64,000 nucleotides of DNA, taken from assembly GCF_036825875.1 (NCBI RefSeq), contig NZ_DAISXK010000002.1, positions 1 to 64,000 on the forward strand, in the 5' to 3' direction. Positions 18,477-26,770 of the stretch are shown here, one piece after another. A program made the translations under genes and the position numbers. The DNA comes from Paucihalobacter sp036825875. Its GTDB lineage: Bacteria > Bacteroidota > Bacteroidia > Flavobacteriales > Flavobacteriaceae. A model generated the notes under the pieces. It was not told the origin of the DNA. It saw only the letters and a list, made by a program, of their open reading frames with translations, and did no database searches. Each line of letters starts with the position of its first letter. Position 1 is the stretch's first letter.

Positions 18477-19379
18477 TTAGTTAGCTTGGTTGTCGGTAAG
18501 TTGTAAAAATTGTTCTTCAAGACTTTCTTTTCGTTTTATCAAATGCGAAAGTGTAATGCCTTTATCAAACATCATTTTGTTAAAGGTTGAAGCTTCTATT
18601 GGTGCGTTTAAAAATACCGTAACAAGTTCGTTCTCAACTTTAATTTTATTGAAGTTTTCGTCGTGTTTTAAAATCGAAATCATTTTATCTTGTTCCGTAC
18701 ATTTCAGTTCAAAAAACCCATGACTGCTTATCATTTCATCAACACGACCTGAGTATAATTTTACACCATGACGCAATACTACCACATGGCTGCAAACTTT
18801 TTCAACTTCATCTAATAAATGCGACGCTAACAAAATGGTAGTTCCATTGGCAGCAATATCTTTTATAATTTGTCGAATTTGGTGAATACCCTGCGGATCT
18901 AATCCGTTTGTTGGTTCATCTAAAATTAAAATTTCGGGATTGTTTAATAGGGCAGAAGCAATCGCTAATCGCTGTTTCATACCCAAGGAAAAAGTTTGAA
19001 ATTTACTGTGTTTTCTGTCTAAAAGCCCGACGATTTCTAGTTTTTTGTTGATTTCATCTGGATTGACACCTTTTATTTTACAAACCAATTTTAAGTTTTC
19101 AGCAGCCGTCATGTACGGATAAAAATTAGGTCGTTCTATAATTGCGCCAACTTTTTTTAATGCATTATGGGTTGAAACAGTGCCGTTAAACCAACTGAAA
19201 TCTCCAGAAGTTTTATTTACAACATTTAAAACAATACCGAGTGTTGTAGATTTGCCGCTGCCATTCGGGCCGAGAATGCCGTAAACATTGCCTTTATTAA
19301 TGGTAAAACTTAAGTCTTTTACCGCGGTTATTTTGCCAAAATTTTTTGTTAAATTATTGATGGTTAGAATGGTTTCCAA
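18477..19379 (-). CDS. ABC transporter ATP-binding subunit
   Basis: Cytosolic ATPase of 300 residues for the adjacent permease. Walker A GPNGSGKST (about 38-46), signature FSLGMKQRL (about 134-142) and Walker B ILILDEPTNGLD (about 154-165) are intact, and a C-terminal extension after residue 220 is typical of the BcrA/CcmA-like group. The frame has no ATG before the conserved METILTINNL start; the start codon is TTG at 19379. A short hairpin AACACT/AGTGTT at 19400-19416 lies just upstream in the leader. Divergent to the kinase-like gene. Confidence 0.9.
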   Translation of the reverse strand: METILTINNLTKNFGKITAVKDLSFTINKGNVYGILGPNGSGKSTTLGIVLNVVNKTSGDFSWFNGTVSTHNALKKVGAIIERPNFYPYMTAAENLKLVCKIKGVNPDEINKKLEIVGLLDRKHSKFQTFSLGMKQRLAIASALLNNPEILILDEPTNGLDPQGIHQIRQIIKDIAANGTTILLASHLLDEVEKVCSHVVVLRHGVKLYSGRVDEMISSHGFFELKCTEQDKMISILKHDENFNKIKVENELVTVFLNAPIEASTFNKMMFDKGITLSHLIKRKESLEEQFLQLTDNQAN

Positions 19380-19453
19380 AATGAAGTCAGTTTAATTATA
19401 ACACTTCAGTAGTGTTTTGGTTAATTATTTAATATGACGAAGCTAAACAGATA

Positions 19454-19488
19454 TTGTTACAAGGATAGCAATAAAAACCTTAAATTTG
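19454..19488 (+). promoter_or_regulatory. Promoter of the kinase-like gene
   Basis: TTG (19454-19456), 24-base spacer, TAAATTTG (19481-19488), an exact -10 box; the spacer is slightly longer than usual. The box includes the TTG at 19486 that would open a longer frame, so translation must start later, at ATG 19504. Confidence 0.55.
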
Positions 19489-19503
19489 AGTAAGAATAAT
19501 GTT

Positions 19504-20571
19504 ATGCAAGATTTAAAAATTTCGAAAAAAAAACCATCTTATCCCATTACCGATAAGTTACATGGGTATCTGTCGCGGTATAACAGAAATATTAAAATAC
19601 CAATATTTTACGATGATTTGCTGCGATTTCAAGGTTCAGTTACAGTTTATGATAGAAATGATGTGGACACGCTATGGATACGGGTATATTTCGATGAACA
19701 TGAACGCCAGGAAATTGATTTATCGTTAAAGAAAGTTTATACAATTTTGCATTCCGATGGAAACGATACTACCATTCCGTTTCTAAATGTAGATGCGGTT
19801 GATTACTGTACTTTTGGAAATTCAAAACCTTTCAGAATAAAAATTCGTAATATTTTAAACGATAACTTCACCTATTTTTATGTAAAAAGGGCCGATGCGT
19901 CTCGTATTTATGGTTTAGAATTAGAACATATGCTGTCGCCTTATAATTTAAATTTTTTGGTCTATAAGGATACGCTTATTGAAGAACATATTGCTGGCAT
20001 TCCAGGTGATGATTTTATAAAAAACTATCTGCCAAAATGCACTAAATCGGAAAAATCTCAAATTGCGAAGGAGTTTGTAAAATTCAACGAACGGTGTATG
20101 ATTCGTCTTTTGGGCGATATGCGTTCTTATAATTATGTAATTGTTCCAACCCATGATTTTGACCATGTGGTTTATAAAATTCGGGCCATTGATTTTGATC
20201 AGCAATCCTTTGAAGGCAAGTTTAACATTTATAGACCACAATTTTTTAAAGAAAATTTTAAAATGGTTGAATTAGTGCAGGAAAGCTTTAAAAAGTTTTC
20301 AGTTGACCAATATAAAATTGAAGAACGCTCTATTTTAGTGAAACGACTTAAAAGCTTTCAAGGTAGAATAGATAAACTGCTAAACTGTATGACCAACGAT
20401 AGTATTTCTTATGATGGACATATTGAATCACTTAAGAAAAGTATTTTCGATTACACCTTAGATCAAAAATTTATGCGCTGTAAAACAATGGGCGACATAT
20501 TGAAAAGAGCCTTAGAGTATTTAACGCGTAACTATGAAAGTGTAAATATACAAGCGTTGAAAACGAAGTAA
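19504..20571 (+). CDS. Conserved protein of unknown function, possible cryptic kinase fold
   Basis: A 355-residue soluble protein that I recognise only as a conserved flavobacterial hypothetical. The N-terminal ~115 residues look like a separate beta-rich domain. The central part has the order of elements expected for an aminoglycoside-phosphotransferase or LPS-kinase-like fold: Lys128 in FYVKRAD, Glu141 in LELEHML, a hinge-like EEHIAGIPGDDF, GDMRSYNYVIV with Asp205 and Asn210, and AIDFDQQ with Asp230 in the DFG-like position. These assignments are by eye. The start ATG 19504 was chosen because the in-frame TTG at 19486 lies inside the -10 box. It is divergent from an ABC exporter. The biochemical role is open. 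Confidence 0.65.
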   Translation: MQDLKISKKKPSYPITDKLHGYLSRYNRNIKIPIFYDDLLRFQGSVTVYDRNDVDTLWIRVYFDEHERQEIDLSLKKVYTILHSDGNDTTIPFLNVDAVDYCTFGNSKPFRIKIRNILNDNFTYFYVKRADASRIYGLELEHMLSPYNLNFLVYKDTLIEEHIAGIPGDDFIKNYLPKCTKSEKSQIAKEFVKFNERCMIRLLGDMRSYNYVIVPTHDFDHVVYKIRAIDFDQQSFEGKFNIYRPQFFKENFKMVELVQESFKKFSVDQYKIEERSILVKRLKSFQGRIDKLLNCMTNDSISYDGHIESLKKSIFDYTLDQKFMRCKTMGDILKRALEYLTRNYESVNIQALKTK

Positions 20572-20625
20572 ATATCCCCATTGGATTGCGGGAAACAGCT
20601 TTAAAAGTCAAAAAATAGAATTCTT

Positions 20626-21141
20626 TTAATTCCAGTGTTCGTCGAAGTCTAAACTATCATAATCGTCTATATCTAAACCATCCTCAAATTCATCATTAAA
20701 ATCTTCTAGATTTTCAGCCTCAAATTTTTTTTCAGGCGCTGTGTCGGGTAATTGTCCGTGTACAAACATCAGATTAGGGTAATCTGTTCCTTTGGCTTCT
20801 TCAACTATTTCGGCCAATTCAACATAAAATGTCCACATACTTAAAAAATCGTAAACATAAATGAGTTTGGTTTGTACTTCGTGAATTATTTCTTTGATGA
20901 TTGTGGAACTCATGGTTCGTTCGGCGGCATCGTCACCTAAATCTAACATAGGTATTTCTTCGCCTTGATTCCACGCATCGTCACTTAAAAAAAATGATGC
21001 CATTTCCAAGCCATCAAAGCCGAAACTTTGGGCAATACAATTGTGTAAATCCTCAAGAGAATCCGTTTCTCTTATTTCGATATCTCTAAATACGTCTTCA
21101 TCGGTATCGTTATCTAATACCACTCTAAATCTGTAAATCAT
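20626..21141 (-). CDS. pRiA4b ORF-3-like (IS1096 TnpR-like) protein
   Basis: A 171-residue acidic protein of the plasmid pRiA4b ORF-3 family. The N-terminal two thirds match in pattern (IYRFRVVLDN, SLEDLHNCIAQSFGFDGLEMASFF, then an Asp/Glu-rich tail). The family was first seen on plasmids and next to transposons, but most chromosomal copies, like this one, have no transposase or terminal repeats near them. Molecular function unknown. An exact -10 box at 21162-21169 gives it a separate promoter behind the ctaA gene. Start ATG 21141. Confidence 0.8.
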   Translation of the reverse strand: MIYRFRVVLDNDTDEDVFRDIEIRETDSLEDLHNCIAQSFGFDGLEMASFFLSDDAWNQGEEIPMLDLGDDAAERTMSSTIIKEIIHEVQTKLIYVYDFLSMWTFYVELAEIVEEAKGTDYPNLMFVHGQLPDTAPEKKFEAENLEDFNDEFEDGLDIDDYDSLDFDEHWN

Positions 21142-21161
21142 GTTAGTTTAATTTTACGTAA

Positions 21162-21169
21162 CAAAGATA
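21162..21169 (-). promoter_or_regulatory. -10 element of the pRiA4b-like gene
   Basis: TATCTTTG on the minus strand, exact TAnnTTTG, 20 bases before the ATG at 21141 and located between the ctaA stop and this gene. Confidence 0.55.
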
Positions 21170-21173
21170 CTAA

Positions 21174-22214
21174 TTAAGTTGAAGAGACTTGCGTTTGCCT
21201 TTGATTTAGCTTGCTGCTTTCAAGAATTAAATAGAATTGTATGCCTATCATAATTGCAGCAATTACCAAATGTAAAGGCTGTGTTGAAAAAGGAAAATCA
21301 AAATAGTACATAGCAATTCCGGTCAGTATTTCTAAGGCAATACACCACATTACTAAACTAATTTTTTGGTATCCGAGTTGTAATTTTCGGTTTCTTAAAA
21401 ATAGCCATCCATTTAAAATTAATACTAAAATGGATAATGAACGATGAATATAAAAATTTAAGGTTGGCTCGGCTAGCCACTCACTTTTGATATAGCCAAT
21501 TTCTTTAACTTGTTCATCAACATATTGTCTTACCTGTGTGCCTAAAACTATTTGAACTAAAGTAAGAACTGTGGCCGCTATTAGTGCCCATTGAAAAGTT
21601 TTGTCTGCTATTTGATTTTTGAAGCTTGTTTTGGAGGCGTAAATTAAATACAATATGATAAACACAATTACCAAGGCCATTACCATATGAATGGTTATTT
21701 TAAAAGGCGCCAAATTAGAATCCACGACGGTTTTACCTAGCCATGCCTGAAAACCCATGGCAAAAACGGTTATAACACTCAGTGGAAGCAACCATTTATT
21801 ATCTTTCCAAAGCCAAATAGACATGATGGTAAAGATAAGAATGGGTATTCCTGAAAGTGCGCCGATAAGGCGGTTAATATATTCTACCCAAGTATGTAAA
21901 GGATTGTATATGGCATAATCGTGGGCTGTGAAATCCGTCCAATTTTCATCGTTTAAAGTTGTGCCAGAAACAAAGTCTTTCTTGGCCACTTTAAGCGCTT
22001 CATCTACAATAATGACAATTCCTTTTTTATAGGTGTAATTTGGTTTAAACTCAAGCTCCGAAGCTTCGGTTGGTGGAATATAATAACCAAAGCATTTTGG
22101 CCAATCCGGGCATCCCATTCCTGAGCCGGTCATTCTTACTACAGCCCCGGCAATAATCACAAAATAAATAAGCACTAAGGCTATTTTGGCGGTTTTTCTG
22201 AATTTTTTAATCAT
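21174..22214 (-). CDS. ctaA: Heme A synthase (COX15/CtaA family)
   Basis: Inner-membrane monooxygenase-like enzyme converting heme O to heme A for aa3-type cytochrome oxidase. The 346 residues hold about eight membrane segments. The N-terminal TM1 ends in GAVVRMTGSGMGCPDWPKCFG, the family hallmark, followed by a long periplasmic loop. Conserved histidines occur in ITIHMVMA, NFYIHRSL and PLHLVIA. Its ATG overlaps the stop of the upstream nucleotidyltransferase gene by four bases (ATGA), indicating translational coupling, although the two functions are unrelated. Confidence 0.92.
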   Translation of the reverse strand: MIKKFRKTAKIALVLIYFVIIAGAVVRMTGSGMGCPDWPKCFGYYIPPTEASELEFKPNYTYKKGIVIIVDEALKVAKKDFVSGTTLNDENWTDFTAHDYAIYNPLHTWVEYINRLIGALSGIPILIFTIMSIWLWKDNKWLLPLSVITVFAMGFQAWLGKTVVDSNLAPFKITIHMVMALVIVFIILYLIYASKTSFKNQIADKTFQWALIAATVLTLVQIVLGTQVRQYVDEQVKEIGYIKSEWLAEPTLNFYIHRSLSILVLILNGWLFLRNRKLQLGYQKISLVMWCIALEILTGIAMYYFDFPFSTQPLHLVIAAIMIGIQFYLILESSKLNQRQTQVSST

Positions 22215-23632
22215 GATTTGGTTGCAACTTTTAAACCTAATTTTTCACCTTCCTTGAGCATCATCTCGTAAGCCGCTTCGTATTGGTTGGGAATTTCACC
22301 CTCTAAAACAGCTTCTTTAATGCGTTCTTTTATAATACCGATTTCACGTGATGGACTTAAGTTAAAGGTGGTCATTATATCTTCGCCACTTATTGGTGGC
22401 TGAAAATTTCTGATGTGATCCCGGGCTTCAACTTCTTCAATTTTTTCCCTTACCAATTGAAAATTGTGATGGTATTTTTTAAACTTCTTTGGATTTTTCG
22501 TCGTGATATCTGCCTCGCAAAGCGTCATTAAATCATCAACAAAATCACCAGCATCAAAAACAAGTCTGCGTACTGCTGAGTCGGTGACATAATCGGCCAG
22601 AGCAATGGGTCTGGAACTCATAAATACCAATTTTTGAACATATTTCATTTTGTCATTCAAAGGCATTTTTAGTCTTTTGAATAATTTGTAAACCATTTTT
22701 GAGCCTTCAAATTCATGACCGTGAAAGGTCCATCCAATTGTTTTATGAAATTTTTTGGTAGGCGCTTTGCCAATATCGTGTAATAATGCAGCCCAACGCA
22801 ACCAAAGGTTATCGGTATGATTGGAAATATTATCAAGCACTTCTAAGGTATGGTAGAAGTTATCTTTATGGCGTTGTCCTTCAATTTCTTCAATACCTTT
22901 TAAAGCTATAAGTTCTGGTAAAATGTGTTTTAGCAATCCTGTTTTTTCTAATAATAAAAAGCCTTTTGACGGTTGTTCGCTTTCCATTATTTTATGCAAT
23001 TCAGTTACAATCCGTTCGTTGGTTATAATAGTTATCCTCTGATGATTTTTTGAAATGGAGGCCAAGGATTCGGCTTCAATTGTGAAGTTAAGTTGCGTTG
23101 CAAATCGAATGGCGCGTAACATTCTTAGTGGATCATCGCTGTAAGTAATGTCAGGATTAAGCGGGGTTTTTATTATTTTATTTCGTAAATCATCAATACC
23201 GTTAAACGGATCGAGTATATCTCCGTAGCGTTCCTGGTTTAAGCTAATCGCCATGGCATTTATGGTAAAATCTCTGCGATTTTGATCGTCTTCAAGGGTG
23301 CCGTTTTCAACAATAGGATTGCGGCTGTTTTCGATATATGATTCTTTGCGCGCACCTACAAATTCAATTTCGATATCTTGGTAACGCAACATGGCTGTGC
23401 CGTATGTTTTAAAAACTTTCACCTTCGGTTTATTTGGTAATAACGACGCTACTTTTTTAGCCAGTTCTATACCGCTGCCAATTGCTACAATGTCAATGTC
23501 TTTGGCATCACCGCGTTCTAAAATAAAATCACGTACAAAACCACCAATCGCATAAGCATCAAGTTGTAAGGATGCCGCCGCTTCAGATATTTTTGAAAAA
23601 ATGGGATGTTGTAATGCTGTTTTGTAATTCAT
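22211..23632 (-). CDS. cca: CCA tRNA nucleotidyltransferase / poly(A) polymerase family with HD domain
   Basis: Adds or repairs the 3' CCA of tRNAs (or adds A only in some members). The 473-residue protein has the class II nucleotidyltransferase signature GGFVRDFILERGDAKDIDIV (about 30-50), the RRDFTINAMA motif (about 139-148), the DPLRMLRAIRFA motif (about 165-177) and an HD domain with LHDIGK (about 286). The visible tRNA-Pro lacks an encoded CCA, so such an enzyme is needed. Start ATG 23632 rather than the TTG one codon earlier. It forms an operon with tsaC upstream (7-base gap) and ctaA downstream. Confidence 0.92.
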   Translation of the reverse strand: MNYKTALQHPIFSKISEAAASLQLDAYAIGGFVRDFILERGDAKDIDIVAIGSGIELAKKVASLLPNKPKVKVFKTYGTAMLRYQDIEIEFVGARKESYIENSRNPIVENGTLEDDQNRRDFTINAMAISLNQERYGDILDPFNGIDDLRNKIIKTPLNPDITYSDDPLRMLRAIRFATQLNFTIEAESLASISKNHQRITIITNERIVTELHKIMESEQPSKGFLLLEKTGLLKHILPELIALKGIEEIEGQRHKDNFYHTLEVLDNISNHTDNLWLRWAALLHDIGKAPTKKFHKTIGWTFHGHEFEGSKMVYKLFKRLKMPLNDKMKYVQKLVFMSSRPIALADYVTDSAVRRLVFDAGDFVDDLMTLCEADITTKNPKKFKKYHHNFQLVREKIEEVEARDHIRNFQPPISGEDIMTTFNLSPSREIGIIKERIKEAVLEGEIPNQYEAAYEMMLKEGEKLGLKVATKS

Positions 23633-23639
23633 CAATTTA

Positions 23640-24203
23640 TTACCGTATCACCTTAACGGTACCGTCATTTCCCAATCTAATTATAGAGGATGGATCGGCA
23701 TTGCCGTTTTCGTTTGGCAAATTTACAACATAGTCTACACCTTTTAAAATACTACCGCTAATTTCACTGAAATGTTTTGGTGTAGGTTTCCCCGAAATAT
23801 TTGCAGAAGTTGATACAATTGGCCTTTTTAATTTCCTAATTAATTGGTGTGCAAAACCACGGTCAACTACTCTTATGGCTAGAGTGTTGTCCGCCGCCAC
23901 CAAGTTTTCAGCAATGTGAACAGGTTGATCGTAAATAATGGTAGTTGGTTTTTTGGCATATTTTAAAATATTATATGCCAAATCTGGAACATTCGATATG
24001 TATTGCTCCAACATTTTAAAATCAGAAACTAAACAAATAAGCGCTTTGCTTTCCTCTCTTTTTTTTATTTGAAATATTTTTTCAATAGCTTCGTAATTAG
24101 TTGCATCACAACCAATCCCATACACGGTATCGGTAGGATATAGAATGGTGCCACCGTTTTTGAGGATGTTTAAGGCTTGTTGAATTTCAGTATGTAAAGT
24201 CAT
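23640..24203 (-). CDS. L-threonylcarbamoyladenylate synthase (Sua5/YrdC/YciO family)
   Basis: Makes the threonylcarbamoyl-AMP donor for t6A37 of ANN-decoding tRNAs from threonine, bicarbonate and ATP. The 187-residue protein is the single-domain YrdC type. The nucleotide-binding strand ILYPTDTVYGIGCDA (about 20-34), KKREESKAL (about 47-55) and STSANISGKPTP (about 132-143) are typical. YciO paralogues look similar, so TsaC activity is likely but not certain. It is followed by the CCA enzyme, placing two tRNA-maturation genes together. Confidence 0.88.
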   Translation of the reverse strand: MTLHTEIQQALNILKNGGTILYPTDTVYGIGCDATNYEAIEKIFQIKKREESKALICLVSDFKMLEQYISNVPDLAYNILKYAKKPTTIIYDQPVHIAENLVAADNTLAIRVVDRGFAHQLIRKLKRPIVSTSANISGKPTPKHFSEISGSILKGVDYVVNLPNENGNADPSSIIRLGNDGTVKVIR

Positions 24204-24223
24204 TTATTGAAAAATTTGGAAGA

Positions 24224-25147
24224 TTAAACTTCTTTTAACGATTGTTTGTATTGCAAAGACTCACTCATTGGAGCACCTTTTAAAATTAAGCTAAATAACG
24301 GTCTGTTTTTCGATTTAATGATACTACTCATCCCATATTTAATTAATAGAAAAGCAAACACCGAAAAATAACCCCAATTTCCATAATGTTTTTTCATAAT
24401 ATATAATAATGAAATTTTCAGCTCTTTTTTAATAGGAATGGATTTTCCGGTACTAGCGCCATGTAAGTGTGTAAATTTTGCCTCAGGGACTAAAACAGCC
24501 GATTTATTGATTTTTTTCAAGCGCAAACATAAATCGGTTTCTTCGTAATACAAGAAAATTTGTCGGTCAAAACCGCCTACTGATTCGAAATCCTTACGAC
24601 GAAGCATCATAAAACTTCCCGGTACAAAATTAACTGTAATCGGTTTTAGGTAAGCTTTTTTTCGTTTGGGATATTTTTTTGGATTGATGAATTCCAAAAA
24701 CGAACGTCCTAAAATTTCACGCATTGGAGAAGCAAAATGATCTAAAGAAATCATGAAATCACCATTTTCTTTGAAAGCTTGGCCACCAACAACACCTATA
24801 GCGTCATCTGTTTCTAGATATTTTTTTAAGATTGATAAGCAATCATTTAGAAAAAGAGTATCGTTATTTACAAAAGCTACATATGGTGCATTTGTGTATT
24901 GATAACCATGCATATTACCACCGCCAAAACCTGTATTTGTAGGACTTCGATACAGTTTTAATTTAGGATTACTCTGTTTGTTTACAAATTTTTTTAGGGT
25001 GTTAAAATCTTCTGTTTCGGAGCAGTTGTCGGTGATTATTATTTCAAAATGAAGCTTAGTATTAGTTTTTGAAAAAATGGATTCAACGCAACTAATCGTA
25101 TGATGACTTGAATTGTAATTAATTAAAATAACGGCTACATCACTCAT
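24224..25147 (-). CDS. Glycosyltransferase family 2 (rhamnosyltransferase/WbbL-like)
   Basis: A 307-residue GT-A fold enzyme. ILINYNSSHHTISCVESI (about 6-23) and FVNNDTLF (about 92-99, the DxD-like metal site as NND) are followed by the acceptor-side motif FLYYEETDLCLRLKK (about 197-211), as in WbbL-type O-antigen or cell-wall glycosyltransferases. Its stop is 20 bases before tsaC and its start is 3 bases after the next glycosyltransferase, so it belongs to the same minus-strand transcript. Acceptor and sugar are unknown; a role in surface polysaccharide is inferred from the neighbourhood. Confidence 0.85.
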   Translation of the reverse strand: MSDVAVILINYNSSHHTISCVESIFSKTNTKLHFEIIITDNCSETEDFNTLKKFVNKQSNPKLKLYRSPTNTGFGGGNMHGYQYTNAPYVAFVNNDTLFLNDCLSILKKYLETDDAIGVVGGQAFKENGDFMISLDHFASPMREILGRSFLEFINPKKYPKRKKAYLKPITVNFVPGSFMMLRRKDFESVGGFDRQIFLYYEETDLCLRLKKINKSAVLVPEAKFTHLHGASTGKSIPIKKELKISLLYIMKKHYGNWGYFSVFAFLLIKYGMSSIIKSKNRPLFSLILKGAPMSESLQYKQSLKEV

Positions 25148-25150
25148 GGA

Positions 25151-25948
25151 TTATAGAAATTGATTGACACCTTTTTCAATATAGGTGATTTTTTTATGGG
25201 TGGTTTTTTTTTCAATTTCTAAATTGAGTTCAATATGACTTTTAGATTGTTCGGGATGATAAATGTGATATACAATTCCGGCATGTTTAAGTCGTTTGCC
25301 CTGAATGCCAATATTGTGAAGACGCTGTATCATTTCAGAATCATCAATACCCCATCCAACTAAATTTTCGTTAAAACCATTTATTTTAATGAAGTCGTCA
25401 CGCCAAAAAGACATATTACAACCTCTTAATTTTGTAGATCTTGTGTTTGATGTTTTAGCGAAACGCATTAAAAAGGGTATATGAAGTGTACGACCTCTTT
25501 TTTTAATTCCTTCACTAAAAAATCCGAAATGTATTTTTTTCTGATTAAAAATTTTAGGTATATTTTTTTTTTGAATATTAACTCTAGATCCATACAAGTA
25601 GTGACCTTTTTCAGAGAAATTTAAATGGTCTTCGATAAAGTTTTTATGCATAATAATATCCCCATCAATTTCAACAATATAATCGAACTTGGCTTTTGCA
25701 ATGGCTTGATTCATAATTCTTGGCTTTCGGTTTTCAAGGTCCTCATGCCAAATGTGAATAAGTGGTATTGGAAATTTCTGTTGAAAGTTTTCAATTAATT
25801 GACGTGTTTCTTTTTTTGAACCATCGTCGGCTATTATCACTTCATTGGGTAATACAGTTTGATTTAAAACACTTAAAAGCAAAAGCTCTAAGGCTTCGGG
25901 CCAATTATAGGTTGGTGTAACTAGGGTGCAGGTTGGGTGTGGTTTCAT
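25151..25948 (-). CDS. Glycosyltransferase family 2 (chondroitin-synthase-like C-terminus)
   Basis: A 265-residue GT-A enzyme. The N-terminal LVTPTYNWPEALELLLLSVLNQT and IIADDGS (about 9-43), the metal site EIDGDII (about 92-98) and the galactosyltransferase-like motif LVGWGIDDSEMIQRL (about 209-223) are clear. It is closely related in layout to the protein at 28338-29156 (shared WHED and GW/GG-xDxE motifs). First gene of a probable operon running to ctaA. No convincing -10 box was found upstream. Predicted cytosolic or membrane-associated surface-glycan enzyme. Confidence 0.85.
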   Translation of the reverse strand: MKPHPTCTLVTPTYNWPEALELLLLSVLNQTVLPNEVIIADDGSKKETRQLIENFQQKFPIPLIHIWHEDLENRKPRIMNQAIAKAKFDYIVEIDGDIIMHKNFIEDHLNFSEKGHYLYGSRVNIQKKNIPKIFNQKKIHFGFFSEGIKKRGRTLHIPFLMRFAKTSNTRSTKLRGCNMSFWRDDFIKINGFNENLVGWGIDDSEMIQRLHNIGIQGKRLKHAGIVYHIYHPEQSKSHIELNLEIEKKTTHKKITYIEKGVNQFL

Positions 25949-26074
25949 TGGTTAAAAATAATTATTTAAGAATTAAACAAGCACAAAGTTCCATTGAAAA
26001 TTTAGACTCAGAATTAAATGAATGTCTTAGCTTTTATAACTGTTCAATTAAGAAGCAAGTTATCATTTTTTTTA

Positions 26075-26082
26075 TATTTTTG
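26075..26082 (+). promoter_or_regulatory. -10 element of the methyltransferase/kinase operon
   Basis: TATTTTTG, an exact TAnnTTTG, 34 bases before the TTG start at 26117. It lies in the 168-base gap between divergent genes; nothing else is recognisable in that gap. Confidence 0.5.
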
Positions 26083-26116
26083 AACTTTAGCACCTAACCC
26101 TATTTAATCTTTTCAT

Positions 26117-26770
26117 TTGAAATATTATAAAGACAAGCCATCCGGGTATTACGACAATGTTCGGAAGGAAATGCTTGCGTTTTTGCCGTTGACTCCAAGG
26201 AGAGTTTTAGATGTTGGTTGCGGCAACGGAGCTTTTGCATCTATTGTTAAAACACAAGAATCGGCTGAAGTATGGGGTATCGAGCTCATGAAGGATGAGG
26301 CAGAAATCGCGTCAACGGTTTTGGATAAAGTGTTCACAGGGCCATGCGAAGACTTTTTAGAAGAGTTGCCCAATAATTATTTTGATGTTATATTTTTCAA
26401 CGATGTCATAGAACATTTGGCTGATCCTTATTCTGTTTTGGAAATTATAAAATCGAAATTATCAGCTACAGGTGTGGTGATAAGTTCGATTCCCAATGTG
26501 CGCTTTTATAGAACTTTTGCTAAAGTTGTTTTCGGTAAGGATTGGAAATATGAAGACCATGGAACCATGGATAAGACACATTTGCGATTTTTCACAAGTA
26601 AAAGCATTATAAGGATGTACGAAAATTTAGGTTTTAACATTTTAAAGCACGAACCAATTAACAAAACAAAATCCTTAAAGCCGATATTATTAAACATTCT
26701 ACTGCTTTTTACGCATATGGATATTAGAGTGCTGCAATACGCTACTGTTGCCCGAGTTAAAAAGTCATGA
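26117..26770 (+). CDS. Class I SAM-dependent methyltransferase
   Basis: A 217-residue methyltransferase with the Rossmann motif I VLDVGCGNGAFA (about 31-42), an acidic motif II residue near WGIELMKDE (about 55), and motif IV FFNDVIEHLADP (about 90-101), the pattern of the Methyltransf_11/12 group often found in polysaccharide loci. The start is TTG at 26117, since no in-frame ATG precedes MKYYKDKPSGYYD. The stop overlaps the ATG of the WaaP-like gene by four bases, so the two products are made together; the methyl acceptor is probably a sugar or lipid-linked glycan. Confidence 0.82.
   Translation: MKYYKDKPSGYYDNVRKEMLAFLPLTPRRVLDVGCGNGAFASIVKTQESAEVWGIELMKDEAEIASTVLDKVFTGPCEDFLEELPNNYFDVIFFNDVIEHLADPYSVLEIIKSKLSATGVVISSIPNVRFYRTFAKVVFGKDWKYEDHGTMDKTHLRFFTSKSIIRMYENLGFNILKHEPINKTKSLKPILLNILLLFTHMDIRVLQYATVARVKKS

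Noticed and set aside
19400..19416. Hairpin upstream of the ABC ATPase as a terminator
   Set aside because: Only 6 bp, in a divergent intergenic region where no transcript needs to end; noted as a leader feature only.
20626..21141. Possible mobile element because of the pRiA4b/IS1096-type protein
   Set aside because: No transposase, terminal inverted repeats or target duplication are present nearby; it sits as an ordinary chromosomal gene.
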